From Metopolophium dirhodum (Eukaryota; Arthropoda; Insecta; Hemiptera; Aphididae): a stretch of DNA of 64,000 bases. Shown here piece after piece: positions 1-12,210 of the stretch (position 1 is the first letter of the stretch; the number at the start of each line of letters is the position of its first letter). The position numbers and the translations under genes are program-made. Under the pieces are notes generated by a model. The model was not told where the DNA came from. It ran no database searches and was given only the letters and a program-made list of their open reading frames with translations. The stretch spans positions 28,210,001 to 28,274,000 of the forward strand of contig NC_083566.1 in assembly GCF_019925205.1 (NCBI RefSeq). The letters are read 5' to 3'.

Positions 1-1518
1 TGCGCTTGTAAAATATATGTATATCAAGCACATTGTATTTAAATATAATATCGTACCGATCTCGCGGTCGGTATTGTGCCGATCGTATTTTTTTTATTCA
101 AATGGAAAATTTCCGTCGAGTGTTAGGGTAAAATTATGTTAAAATGATTGTTCGAGCGTAATCGGACTTTTGTGTTTTTGAAAAGATTATTCACGTTACA
201 CACTCGCACACGCACAGTATATTATAATATATAGGATGATTCGCATTAGGAATGCTCCCCCGATTTTTACTTTAATGATGGATTTATATTTTAATTTTAA
301 TTTTTGGAATTTTGGAATTTACTTAAATTTACCATATTTTAAAATAAATACAAACACTTTTTTATGTCACTTAAATTATCTAAAATGCTAAAATGTAGTG
401 ATGGGTAGGTTAAGGACCTATAATAATCACTTGGTGATAGTACATAATATAACATTTATCATCATTTATGAAATTAAAAAAAAAAAAACGAATGAGCAAT
501 TTGTTTTAATCATATGAAGGCTCGAAAAGTATGTTTTTAACTTTTAAGTACTTATACAATGTTAGATATTGTTTTAAATAAATTTAGTAAAATCGTAAAG
601 TAGGTACCTAGTAAAAAGTAGTAAAGTAGTAAGGTACTACCAAGTAGTAAAATAATAATCATATTATTATTGTCATAATTTTTTTTTATTAACTTCTAGA
701 ATCAGACTTTTTCTATTATCATTATTTAATGATTTAATTTCTGTGTTTAAGAGGGCCTCCACCGCCTTTAGGCAATAGGGCCAAGTTTCACGCTACGCAA
801 CTGCCTTGTACGTTGTGTTCCAATATTTCGTACATATATTATAAATAAATTATAGTATTATAATAATATTTATATATACATATGCTATATTATACCACTG
901 TGAACAAAGAGGCTCAAATGGTCGGATGAATGCATTATTTATTTATTTATCAAGGAAATCCTGTTTTGTACGACGATTATAAATTCGGCAGAAATTATGA
1001 TAATTACATATTTTATACAATTACATGTTAGATAATTGGACGAGTAGTTCTGAACAACGATTCCCCGGAATTCAACAATATTGTAAGTATAATAGGTTAG
1101 ATTAACCTACCGGGTAACCAACCTATTATAATAAAAATGTAACTTAAATAACATTATAACTTCAGCGTTTGATTTAAACGAACCCCAGCCCTGGCTCCAG
1201 TGCTCCGGCAATAAAACATTATGTATTGTATGTATAATATACCGCCATGTGCCTGTGTATATCTACATCAGTGGCGATGAGTATACGCACTTAAGGTAGT
1301 GCATTTTTTAATCACCAACAATTTTGAGAGGTAAAATGATATTACCCAGTAAAATGAATACTATATATATTACCTATATATAGTTATGTTAGGTAGGTAC
1401 CATATTAGGTATAAGTAGTTTATTATTTTACATCGATTATCGATATGTTTATAACAATATAACATTTAGTTCTAGCATAGAAAATACTCGTATTAAATAT
1501 AAATAGCTTCGAGTGTAA
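1..1518. other. AT-rich stretch, no gene recognised
   Basis: No reading frame with protein-like composition is visible. The first ~200 bases are slightly richer in CpG (around the two copies of CGGTCGG-like sequence near 60-90) and could be the tail of an upstream gene or a UTR, but nothing proves this. Around 600-650 there is an AGTA-rich simple stretch. Confidence 0.4.
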
Positions 1519-1833
1519 TACTTAATCCGGTGGCTGGCAGTTGTCCGAATAATGATAAAGACCGATAAGAGTGGTTGTACGGTGGTTAACCTGTGGTTAC
1601 CCTGTGACCAACTTGAGGTGGTGTTGCACAGCAAGTCGGGGGATATTTTCGATTTGCGGAGCGGAGCGACGGCGCCGAGGAGCGTAGCGACGAGTGCCGC
1701 TAGCATGGCATCATTGTACGATGTTTTTTCAAATTGGTGTCACTGGAATATGCTGGTATATGCTGGTATGGTATTGTGGTATAAACTGCCTTATCATTTT
1801 TCGGACAACTGCCCCCAACCCTACTTAATCGGA
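1519..1833. mobile_element. Small inverted-repeat element (MITE) with flanking direct repeats
   Basis: Two 23-bp arms in inverted orientation, 1536-1558 and 1791-1813, differ at one base; their core is GGCAGTTGTCCGAA followed by ATGATAA. The outer flanks carry a direct repeat, TACTTAATC(C)GG at 1519-1530 and 1823-1833, as expected for a target-site duplication. The GC-rich interior (1640-1710) gives rise to open frames on both strands, but these have no recognisable domain. Its size, arms and lack of coding sense fit a nonautonomous DNA transposon; the superfamily is uncertain. Confidence 0.65.
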
Positions 1834-4800
1834 TGTAATACGTCATTATAATATAATATGCAAGCCAATAAGGCATGATACCAGGGTGTAAAGAAGTTGG
1901 TCTATAAATTATAGCATACCGGCTGTAATCAAACAAGTTTTTTCACACAAAAAAATGTATATATACATTATTATTTTACCACCACATTCAATTCAAAATT
2001 CTTATAATATATTATAATTTATGATCAATAATTTTAGGGTAATATGATTTAATTAGTAATATTAACTATGAGTACCTACTATAATGTATACTCGTACCAT
2101 TCAAAACCAGCTACGAATTGGGATGGATTGTTTATTTTATTTTGTATTAAAATTAAAAATATTATTTCAAGTTATTCAACTCTATAATGGTAAGCCTTAA
2201 AGCCTCTATATACCTAATATACCTATATAGGTACTTTTGAACTTTGAATAAAGAGAATTATTCATTTTTCGTATAATACGCCGTGTGAAACATTCAGAAG
2301 TGCTTGCAAGTTCAAGAAAACTGACAAAAAAACCGCTTTTCTATCGTTTTATTGTAGTCAGTAGTATTATACTTAAGTATTATAACCATGGGGGGGCTCA
2401 AAAAGGGGGGCTAAGGGGTTCAAACACTCCCTATGGACACTTTATTAATATAATATATGTACTTACATATAATTATAATAATTTATTGGGAACAAATCTA
2501 GCTTAACACCCACGCTAATTTTTTTGTTCGGTGTTTTACGCATTCGTACAACTCAATATTTTACCACGCGTTTGGAAATTTTTTGTTTTACTGAACCTTT
2601 TTTTTTCAATTTGTTTTGTTTTAACGTACCTATATATAGTTTAGCATGCTGAAAACGATGTGGAAGTCTGAATTTGGCGGCCAGACTTATTTTAAAGTTA
2701 TAGGCTTTTATATAGCTAATTAATTTTTTTTAAGTATATAGGTACAACCGGCGTAGTCACTCGCTAGTGCGCTCACTCGTACAATTAAAATCGAAAACAT
2801 CCCTTATATAAAACCACCATGGGTGGGTGTCAGATTTATTTGTGCGTCATAATTTGTAAAAAGTTTATTTACCTAGTGGTCCAAAAAAAAAAAATAAATT
2901 TATAACGCTAAATTTAACAAAAATTTTGTTTGAAAAAAAAATTTCCAACCCCCTCCCTCCATCCAAAATTCCTGAGCACGGCTCTGATTATAACACGTAT
3001 ACAGATCCACCAGAGTTGATTTTATATAAAAACAGAAAACGACAAGAGGTGAATAACTAGAACACGTCGTAATATTATTTATACAATTATTTATATAATA
3101 TATTTTATCTATTTTATAGGTAATAAATAAATAATAATATTTACATAGTATGTATATTTTTCTAAAAACCACTGGTGGTTTTTTTGGACAAAAAGTCCTC
3201 TGCATGCCTATGCCTACAGTACCTACACTTTATTATCGGAAGACATGTCTTGCTTTTTGTAGATAACTCAAATAACATTATTTACGGCATAACATATTAT
3301 GGAATACTTGTAAAAAATAACTTGTAAACCTTCGTAGATAATTGTAATTTTACGAACACATGTTTAAAGTTTGAAGTTTTTACTACACATTTCCCCAAAA
3401 AACATTGAACACAACGACGCTGTGTGTGGCGAAAAATCGAGCTGGTCAGATATATTATTAGGTAATTATCATTATGTATCCGTTATTCTGTCACCGTGAT
3501 TTGTTCAGCTAGTGTGTGGAAGACCTTTGAGCTTATTTAGGTATTATTGTATTAATGTATTATAAACTTCAAACTATTTTTTAAAAATTATTTAATACTT
3601 AAGTATTTTATTAAAATAACGTGAATTAAAAAACAAATTACGGAGGATTATAACAACATTACTGCTTTTGGCATTTTCGGTCAAACGCTATATTGTATAA
3701 ATTATATTGTTCGCTCACAATCCTAACTTCATCGCCTATCTACCACCCCACTATTTTGTATATGTATTAACGCATTGTTAAGCTGAAAAAAACAAGAACT
3801 AAATTGTATGGAATTTGTACAATTTATACATTTTCTGAACGAGTGTTTACTAGAAACTATATTAATTTTTGTTCTGTACTAAATATTTTATTGGGCATTT
3901 AGGCATAATATTGTATTCTAGGAAAATATTCTAGGAAAATATGGTTAATAAACGTTACAATATTAGGCTTATTATTTATTACTAAAGAAGTAATTATTTA
4001 TTATAATATAAGATGTATATTGTATATATTTGACTTTCATATAAATAAAAATGTACCCATGCATTAATTATTTAAGAATTATTTACATTTATTCTTCTGA
4101 TTTTAGTTATTTTTATTAGCTATTACAATTATATATTTTATCAAGTAGTTTTTCGTATTATCGTATTCTAAGAAGAAACTCAAACTAACTTATTTTTGAA
4201 ATTTAGTTATTTCTTAACTTTTAAGTGTTATATATTATTATGACACATAAAATGTATATTTAGAATTTTAAATAATATATTGTTGATCATATTATTATTT
4301 ATAGATAGATTTGTCGTAGGAAAAAGGAAATGCAACTCAATTCTTTATGACAGCAAAAAGAAAAAATACGACTTATATTTAAGAGTTACTGTTTGAAATG
4401 TCACAGCCGACATCACGTGTTCCAGGTACCTTGTCTAAATAACTTTCACAATATTTTAGCATACCAAGTATAAATATTCCTAGTTTTTCATTTAACTTTT
4501 TAAACATGGAAAACTATGGAAAAATATTAATGATTTTTATTTTCATTGTAGATAATTATTAATATATAAATTCCAACTACATAATGGTTGACTAAATAAT
4601 TCTCTTATAGTGTATTAAGTATAACTTATTAATCCTTACTCGTCTCTAAATAAAATACGGAAATACTTGTTTTTATGTCGCATGAAGAAAATAAATTAAA
4701 TTTGAATGATTTATGATAAATTAAATAGTTATTACGTAAATGAATTTATTATTGTAAACGGATGTCGTAAAAGACACGTTACATAAATGTGTTTAAAAAT

Positions 4801-5211
4801 TAAAGAAGCAAGTTTAATGAAGAGTTTTTATTTTATTTGTAAAAATAGCGTATTAGTTGTATACAAAGAATGTGAAATGTATGTAAAACACATAATATAG
4901 GTCGTTAAAGGCAGGCGGGAACTATATTCAAGTCTGGGATTGCAATTCATATCCTGAAAGTCTTAATTATTTTTGAATAAGATAACTAGAACAATTTGTC
5001 TTCCTACACTCGAATTTAATTTACGTATCATTGTATCAATTATTCGGAGTGTACACGATTACATGAAATATTTTAAACAACAATAAGTATATAATATATG
5101 TCAAAGAAAATATTATTTAATAAAAAGAAAATACCTCTTTTAAAAGTACTAAATAAATAATTTCAAGCACTTTTTTTTTGAATTTATAGTTGCGTTTATT
5201 ATTATTTATTA
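1834..5211. other. AT-rich intergenic DNA with short GC-rich repeat scraps
   Basis: No supported gene. Short G-rich scraps at about 2390-2415 (runs of G around GGGGCT) and 2815-2830 resemble worn ends of interspersed repeats. The remainder is AT-rich with poly-A and poly-T runs. The open frames seen here (for example 2900-3205 minus) have low-complexity, I/Y/K/N-rich composition typical of chance frames in AT-rich DNA. Confidence 0.4.
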
Positions 5212-5221
5212 TAGGTAATTT

Positions 5222-5434
5222 TTTTAAAATTATTATTAGGTTTAAGGCTTTGACGACTGTAGGGTTGGTACAGTAGGGTTGGAACGGTTGGTTAGGAACA
5301 CGTGTATGTGTGGTGTTTTTGCGCACTACGAACCAGGGTGGTCACCCATCCGAGAACTAGTGGCAGATGCCGTTGCTTACTCTCAACCACGTAGCGTGAT
5401 TGATTTCAGCCACTGCATCACGCCGAGTCACACT
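5222..5434 (-). mobile_element. 5S-rRNA-derived SINE, minus orientation
   Basis: Read on the minus strand from 5434, the element contains AGTAAGCAACG followed about 20 bases later by CGGATGGGTGACCACC. These are close to the internal promoter A-box and C-box regions of 5S rRNA, in the right order and spacing for RNA polymerase III. An ACACGTGTT motif shared with the other SINEs in the window follows. A flanking direct repeat TAGGTAATTT (5212-5221 and 5435-5444) is consistent with retroposition. The 3' tail is shortened or diverged compared with the copy at 24394-24666. The 5S origin is recognised by eye, not by alignment. Confidence 0.65.
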
Positions 5435-5444
5435 TAGGTAATTT

Positions 5445-7869
5445 ATAATATAAGTTTTTAATAGCTAAAGCTTAAAATTAATGTTATGTTCACAAAAAGT
5501 TTTAAATTTTTTGAAATATTTGAAAAAAAATATTATTGTCAATATGTGTTGCATTTATATTACGTTCTTGAAGAAATCAAAATTTCTCCGTTAAAATGGC
5601 TCAATAGTAAAATCCAATAGTAAAAACCTGGAATCTCTGGAATCTCTGGAATCTCTTAGACTGATTGCATAGTACAGCAAGTGCCTATATTAAGTAGTAA
5701 TAGTACCTAAACTCACTTACCCATAGTGTAGTTATAATATTAAACCACTAACTAGGATCGAAATCTGACACTGCATTTAATTTATTGTGAGTTGTGACTA
5801 CTGATTAGGAAAGATATTGACGACAACATTATCTGTGTTTTGTCAGAAGCTTAATAATCTATCGATTTTAAAAGGGTTTTCATAATTTAAAAATATTATT
5901 TATATATAGTAGTGGTATATTTAAATATCAAAATATTTAAAATATTTAAGAAAAACTTGCCCAAATACAGATATTTTACTTTTGCTCTTTTACTCTTGCT
6001 AAGGTGCTAAAAACTATTGAAATTTAATTTAATATTAGTTACGTATATTTCACCACTGTGTATAAATTAATTTAATTTGTATTCTTCTGCCCACACAGCA
6101 ATTAATACCTATATAAATGGAATATTTATATATTTAATTCAACTAATTCTCATACTTACGTTCAAATTTATTGGTTTGAACTTGAAACCTCAAGTTAGGT
6201 TAGTACTTTATCACTATTAATTTACCTGAAATAATAATAACACTATGTTAATCATTTCAAATTCATTCAATTTAATTAACTAGGTAAGTACTATTTTTTA
6301 TTCCACCTCAAGGAGTCAAAGTACTAATATAAAAAGAAAAATATCTCTTAAATTAGATTCTACTAAAAACATTTCCCATTTCATTTATGTTGTGACAAAT
6401 CATAATTTTGTTTGTAAGTATTCAGACGACAATAAAAGTATTAATATTCAAGTCTTGTTAAAGTAATAAATATTATCTACTTTATTTTTACTTTATAGTT
6501 TATAGCTAGCTAAAGTAAATACCTAAACTATCACTTACCTCCAATTATTTGCAAAAAATTGGATTATTGAAAACAGCCAATACAGGAAATAAATATCTAA
6601 TATACTAGTATGGTTAATTATGTTTAAAATTATAACATAATTAAAAAAAAACAATTTTAGGTACTAGACAATACACAGTTTAATAGTGGTAATACCTAAT
6701 AACTTTTATAACTTATTATATTAAACGATATAATTTATAAATTATTAACCAGAACCCCCCTTATTTATAAATATATAATCTTATTCACGATCGTTAATTT
6801 CAAATCTATATTTTTTTCTGATTGGGTTCAGAATAACAAATATTTCTCAGTTAAAGGTGGATGTTGATGAAATTATAATATTTATCATTTGATAATACTG
6901 AAATTATAATGTAACGGTTGTATTGGATCTATGGAAAATTAGAATGTGTTAGGACAATCAGTTAACATGAAGTGGTGGGTTGGTGGTGGTTGAGTCGGAC
7001 TGGTCAGCGATGATGACATATTGTACCTACCTATTATTTTTAACATATTATAAAATAATCAAAATTATTTTCTAAAATATAATTAGAGATTTTAAAAACG
7101 TAGATAATGTAAAATGTTTTATTTTTGAAGTTTCGTTTTAATGTTAAAGTTGAACATTTAAATATTTGTATTAACATTTATTACTAGGCAGGTAATAGAT
7201 TACAAATTACAATACATTAAAATCTGTTCAAAATTGATACTATGCTTTTTGGGTTTTGTTACCTTATGCATACAATTGCTAATTGTAAAAATAAAATTAG
7301 GTTAGGTTTATCTAACTGACATACAAAGGAGCTAGTCAAGATAATTTATACATATGTGATACTTGTAAAGTAAATAAAAAATTAATTTTAGTTCAAGTAA
7401 TTCATTCAATTGATTTTAAGTAGATAATTACTATCAGTTATTAAGTAGGAACATTGTTTGGTATTGAGATTTTACATTCTATATTGTAGATTAAAATATG
7501 GGTAGTAGAGGCGTGTTAACTGCGGGGGAGACGGGTCCCAAAGGGTCCATGACGATGTTAATATATTTTTAATGAGATTATAAAAAATGATTATAAAATA
7601 TGTAACTTACAGCTTTGTGTTGGGAATTATGTGCCCAATAAATTTAAATTATTCACAACTTGTTTCTGTACGTATAGGTACACTATAGTATTTTATTCCG
7701 GTCAAAAATGTTTTTCCCAAGCAATATTTTGTTGCTAATTTTTTGTGTTATAAAATGTACCTAAAACACTAACACACACCCATACTATTTTAACAGTTGA
7801 CTGTTTTTGGCCTTCTAAATCAGTAGTCTCTTAAAGTCATTAAAACATTCAAGTCTTAACATTAAAATA
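5445..7869. other. AT-rich intergenic DNA
   Basis: Nothing coding is supported. A 27-bp simple tandem repeat, three units of GGAATCTCT, lies at 5630-5656. A short GC-richer scrap near 7505-7555 resembles repeat debris. The rest is AT-rich with no recognisable structure. Confidence 0.4.
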
Positions 7870-8035
7870 AAATTTAAAAAAGTGGGAAAGCAGTAAATTG
7901 CTCTGCTGTACAGTAGGTCATAGGTGTTGAGACATTGAGTGTACTTCGTCATTGAGTAAGTCACTGTAATGTATGTGTTAAATATGAATTCAATGATTAA
8001 TAATAGCATACGAAAAACGATGATAAGCGTAGACA
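7870..8035 (-). repeat. Diverged end of the long repeat family seen at 58-64 kb
   Basis: The stretch contains CTCTGCTGTACAGTAGGT, then GTCACTGTAATG, then a TTCAATGAT-containing block and AAAAACGAT. These are the same landmarks, in the same order, as in the copies beginning at 62265 and 63072. Similarity fades on both sides, so this is an old fragment. No coding capacity is seen. Confidence 0.6.
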
Positions 8036-9010
8036 GTCTATATTACTTTGTATATTTTATGATTTATTTATATTGCTATTATATTAATTTATTTTACAAC
8101 TACCTATGTATATTGTATATTACCCACGGCGTTCACGGCTACTTAAAAGTATAACAAAAATATTGTGAAAATGATATGGTTAATAAATAATTTAAGAAAT
8201 ATACTCATGTCAGGAAATTCTCAAAAATAATATTTTGAAAAAAGTTATTACGTCCTAAATTAATTTACTAAAAAAAAATTGATATTTAAAAAATTATAAA
8301 AAAAAAAATATTTAACTTAGATAAATTTTTTTACTATCAAAATTGTTCTTATAATCAGATTTACAAATTGGCTATTTTGAATTTTTCCAAAAAAATTTAA
8401 ATCAAATTTAAAAGTTTTATTTTAATTGTTACAAAATAAAAATCATTTTTTTATATTATATGTATAATTTATAGTCACTCGCGCTAAGTGTCTATAAATT
8501 ATATACACAAACAAAATTTGAAAATATTGATTAGAACAAAAGTTATTTCATCTGTCAGGTCTTCATATTACAAGACGTGTTACAAGTGTTACAACCTGTA
8601 TAAAACCGAGATTGGTACGCGGTTATGATTTTAATATTATTATTTTACGTTCAAAGTACAAAAGCTCTCGTTCTACTTTTAACAATTTCAGGGAAAGAGG
8701 GTGGGGGTCCCAGACCCATGGAAACCCACAGTTAGGGTCTAGGGGTTAAGTATGAATTAAACCAAGTCTTATCATCTGTTTTCGTGTATAAATAATACAT
8801 TTATTGGGGGAAAAAATGTCAATGGGTGAGTGTTTAAACACTGCTACGCCATCACTGGACTCTACCATACTAAATAATATTAATGTTTTTTAATTTTAGT
8901 AAATTCACATAGTAACATAATATTTTTAGCTATATTTTTAATAATTAAAAACTTCAGTTGACTCATTTGACTTTTCAGAAAAAATGTTATCATAAAAATA
9001 TAACTCAATC
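8036..9010. other. AT-rich intergenic DNA
   Basis: No gene is recognised. A G-rich scrap around 8690-8745 looks like part of a worn interspersed repeat. The rest is low-complexity AT-rich sequence. Confidence 0.35.
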
Positions 9011-9240
9011 GCGGGTTTGAATCCAAAAGGTTCTATGTGTAAATTTGAAATTTTTCAGAAAAGCCAATTTAAATGTGTTTATATATTTTTCAGCTTATAA
9101 TTATTTGATTTGGACGTATAAGTTATCAAAACCTTTTAAATTAAATCAGAATTTGAATTATCTCAACAGTTATTGAGAAGAAATTTGGTAATCAAAAAAT
9201 AATATAATATTTACATAGAACCTTTTGGATCCAAACCCGC
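9011..9240. mobile_element. Short inverted-repeat element, 28-bp arms
   Basis: Arms at 9011-9038 and 9213-9240 are inverted copies of each other with one mismatch in 28 bases; each begins GCGGGTTTG and ends TTCTATGT. The 174-bp spacer is AT-rich and noncoding. This is the structure of a small nonautonomous DNA element or foldback. I could not identify a clear target duplication. Confidence 0.6.
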
Positions 9241-9468
9241 GCAATATCTCTGTGCGATTGTGTAGTTCTTTTTAAATTATCTTCAAGTATATTATTTTCA
9301 CTGCAATCCCCTTCATTAAGAATTGGTAAGATATTTAAAGTACTTTGTACATTTATAACTGGCAATGGAGTAATCCTTGATTTATTTACGTTGGTCAATG
9401 CCTGCAACAACAAATGATCACCTGCATAATGGTCAGACACACGAGGAACTTTGTATGCGTTTTTACCT
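9241..9468 (-). CDS. Candidate orphan exon (low confidence)
   Basis: On the minus strand an excellent 3' splice site (pyrimidine tract ending CTTTTAG at about 9469-9480) is followed by 76 open codons with balanced, protein-like composition (it includes VPRVSDHYAGDHLLLQ). This differs from the I/Y/N-rich chance frames elsewhere. The frame then runs into the arm of the inverted-repeat element ending at 9240, with no convincing 5' splice site. I do not recognise the protein. It could be an exon of an unrecognised gene, an exon of a decayed transposon, or chance. If it was an exon, the element at 9011-9240 may have interrupted it. Confidence 0.2.
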
Positions 9469-9659
9469 AAAAGAAAAATTGTATCATACATAAATTCAAA
9501 ATAAACTAAAAAAAAAATTACTGGTTCTGTGTAAAAATTACTGTTTTCCTTAATTTTATTTTTATTTTTCCCGGTTATTTTGAAAAGTACTAGGAATTTA
9601 TTACTTTCTCCAAAAGTATCAACTAGATATTTTACCTTACAGCTTATAACCAGAAAACA

Positions 9660-9790
9660 CTTTAAAAGTTGAAAATCGAAGTATTTTTACTGCTCCTAAA
9701 GGTTAGGTTACCTCGTTATCTCGTTGCAAATGTTAATACATTCATCACTACGTTCCTCTCGGAATCTAAATTGCAGTATATTAAATTTTT
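9660..9790. repeat. Fragment of a repeat shared with 17800-18000 and 58130-58280
   Basis: The block contains GAAAATCGAAGTA, TTTTACTGC(T/C)CCTAA and AATACATTCATCACT, followed by CGGAATCTAAA. The same landmarks occur at 17812-17980 and, inverted, at 58131-58270. It is noncoding and diverged. Confidence 0.55.
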
Positions 9791-9796
9791 TCTTTA

Positions 9797-9819
9797 TATA
9801 TATATATATATATATATAT
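9797..9819. repeat. (TA)n microsatellite
   Basis: An uninterrupted run of about eleven TA units lies between two interspersed-repeat fragments. Confidence 0.85.
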
Positions 9820-9825
9820 TTCCAA

Positions 9826-9945
9826 AGGAAAGACAAAGGAACGAATTCTTTTTTTTTTTAGGAACAAGGAACGGAACGAATTCCTTTTAAAAAAAAGAAC
9901 GAGGAACGGAACGAATTCCTTTTTATAAGTACTTGCCAAACACTG
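9826..9945. mobile_element. Partial copy of the CAGTGTTTGG-ended hAT-type MITE
   Basis: The right end is ACTTGCCAAACACTG at 9931-9945, the reverse complement of the left terminus of the complete copy at 21922-22480. Internally it has the same family of GGAACGAATTCC-like units in a poly-A background. No matching left terminus is visible, so the copy is truncated, probably near the TA microsatellite. Confidence 0.6.
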
Positions 9946-11045
9946 ATAACAGCAAATAGAGTACTTATAGGTATAGACTATATAGTTGTATAAGAGTATA
10001 CGTTTAGTTTTTAAAACTTACATACAGTCCTTAAAAGGTTTCAGCTTATATAAAATATAATTAGGTAGTGTTTATATTCAGTATGATATTTTTCATTTTT
10101 TTATATGAAATTGCCTCTTAGTAATAATAGCCAATAGGTACCTATTTAAAATTAAATATTCCAGTTTACCAGGTTGATTTAATATCTAAGTTGTAGGTAT
10201 CTACTATCTACATCAAGGGTATCTAGAATACCGATAAGTCGATTTAAATTGATTTTGAATTAAGTGTTTGTAAATTGTAATGTTAATTAGAGAATTAAAG
10301 AAATTAATTTTTTTATTTTTCTAAAATAGTAAAATTAAAAGGTTCGTCATTACAAGATACCTAAGTGCCTAGTGAAAATTACTGTATATAGTTGTAATGA
10401 TTTTATTTGAACACTAAAATAAATAAGTAAATATCAGTTTTTATAATAATATTAAAACTATATGTTTCTGTCTATTGCAACATTTTTAAATGTAGGTATT
10501 TTGATATGTGTAATTTGAATAATTTGCATTTGGTGTCCTTAGTATAAATATATAATATATACTATTAATTGTAATAATACAAATATTTTATAATTAAAGG
10601 TATTATTGTGTATATTATAGTATTATTAAATAATTTAATGATACCTAGTAGTCAGTACTTATATGTATTTACTATTTTTCAACATTACTACTACATAGCT
10701 ATACTTCCGGATATAACTAATTAGGTATACAATGTTTATTTCGTTTCTTACGGTTATAATAAAATGACAACATTCTATCATATACCTACTATCTTATTTG
10801 GTAGGTATTAATATTATACTATATTATTATAATATACTATTGTGGGTGTTGGTGTATTCATCCCTCGTACTAAATATTACTATGATGTTTATAATATATA
10901 TTATATCTATACACTATTATTCGTTTTGTGTCATGGTAATAAGACACGATATATCTGTAAATATTGAAATACCTAGTTATTGCCTTTCAAAACTATATTA
11001 GTTATTTCCCGTGGCTTCGTTCGCATATCAGTAGTTTTGTCATGA
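9946..11045. other. AT-rich intergenic DNA
   Basis: No coding or structural feature can be supported. Open frames present are chance frames rich in I, Y and N. A scrap near 11010 resembles the ...CCCGTGGCTTCG... ends of common insect repeats. Confidence 0.4.
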
Positions 11046-11588
11046 TTAGTGATCAGACTTTGGTGGCCGAGGGGGCACAACAAATTTTTAAATTGTAAAA
11101 CCAATTTTTTTTAGACATGAAAATACATTCATTTTTTATGTTACAAAATTCACAATGGTAGGAATATTTTTTAATTATGATCAAAAAGTATAATTATTGT
11201 CAAAACAATAAAAATACTTTTTTCCCATCCATTATACAAGGTAAACAACATACAAATTGTAAAACTATTAACTAATTAATAATAAATGTTTTGAGTTTCT
11301 GACAAAATTTAAATTATTTTAACAAGTCGTAAAATATCTAAAAACGTTTTTGAAATGTTAATCGGTAATTTGATATTTTCAGTCGATACAACCAGATGAT
11401 GAACATAATATTATATGATATTTACTAATTAATAAATGCGTAACTAAAAAAATTACAATTAATTAAAATCTATTTTAGGTACTGCAGGGTACACACCGCA
11501 TGACTTTTTTTTATCCTGGCATGATTTTGTTGGGGGCACAGTCTGCCGGGGGGGGGGGGGGGCAGTGCCATACGCCTATGTTAGTGAT
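11046..11588. mobile_element. Nonautonomous hAT-like element with 8-bp target duplication
   Basis: An 8-bp direct repeat, TTAGTGAT, flanks the insertion at 11046-11053 and 11581-11588; the two following bases also match. The inserted 527 bp (11054-11580) begins CAGACTTTGG and, read from the other end, begins CATAGGCGTATGGCA. That resembles the terminus CATAGGCGTGCGCA of the full-length hAT at 52442-56438. An 8-bp duplication is the hallmark length of hAT insertions. The two termini match each other poorly beyond the first bases. A run of 15 G lies at 11548-11562. No coding capacity is seen. Confidence 0.6.
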
Positions 11589-11835
11589 CACGAGTATGTA
11601 AGGTAAAAACAAAGTATCCTATGTCCTTTAAATTGGCTTTAGCCGTGCAAACGTAACAGACATTATAGTTATACAGGTTCATTCGCACTTAATATAATAA
11701 TATTATGAGATATTCATCATTATTATGTGTCATTAATCATGATTCCTCCCTGTACCTATATTGGATAAGTGTTTTTCACTAAACAATTAATAATTATTAC
11801 TATAATTATACCTAGGTACCGAAACAGTTTTAAAA

Positions 11836-12174
11836 AAAGCGGTTTGCATAGTGAATGCGCGCGCCGGAGCAGTTTGATACACGCGATCGGGCGCGGTGCC
11901 GTGGCGGATGGAAGTAAACAAAAACGACGGCGCGTTCGAAAATCTTCGGGGATCGTACACGTTGCCCGCGTAAAAGCGCATTCGTACGTTGCCGGCGCGC
12001 GTGCGACTACCGTCGTTGTGTCGGGTTATCCGCGATTACATGTTTGTTTTTCCAATACTATTGTGTTTATTCGTTGTGTGGTTCGAAATTCATCTTCTTC
12101 CCGACTTTTAACATTCATTAACATGTTGTCAGTCAAGATATTGTGTTGATTATTTTACATCAGCTGCTCACCCA
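11836..12174 (+). promoter_or_regulatory. CpG-rich island, candidate promoter and 5' UTR
   Basis: From about 11840 to 12060 the sequence is rich in CpG, including CGCGCGCC, GATCGGGCGCGG and GCCGGCGCGCG, in an otherwise AT-rich neighbourhood. It lacks terminal repeats or repeat landmarks. In insects with gene-body methylation, promoters escape CpG loss, so such islands often mark transcription starts. It runs directly into the short candidate exon with a consensus donor at 12175-12204, which sets the + orientation. Which gene it would serve is unknown; the next + strand gene exons visible are at 37 kb. Confidence 0.4.
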
Positions 12175-12204
12175 ATGGATATTAGATCGACGTATTCACT
12201 TACG
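12175..12204 (+). CDS. Candidate short first coding exon with 5' splice site
   Basis: Ten codons from ATG (MDIRSTYSLT) run into ACG|GTAAGG, a strong donor at 12205-12210, immediately downstream of the CpG island. The exon ends at codon phase 0. It would join in frame to the acceptor at 37009 in front of the receptor exon, but a one-in-three chance agreement cannot be excluded. The receptor's own ATG at 37024, which starts a signal peptide, is the better start. This could also be a noncoding leader exon, or chance. Confidence 0.25.
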
Positions 12205-12210
12205 GTAAGG

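Noticed and set aside
1449..1936. Three overlapping open frames on both strands
   Set aside because: They lie in or run across the inverted-repeat element at 1519-1833; the openness is explained by its GC-rich interior and no domain is visible.
11769..12149. 126-codon + strand frame
   Set aside because: It spans the CpG island; Arg/Ser/Val-rich translation follows from base composition, with no recognisable domain. The region is better read as promoter and UTR.
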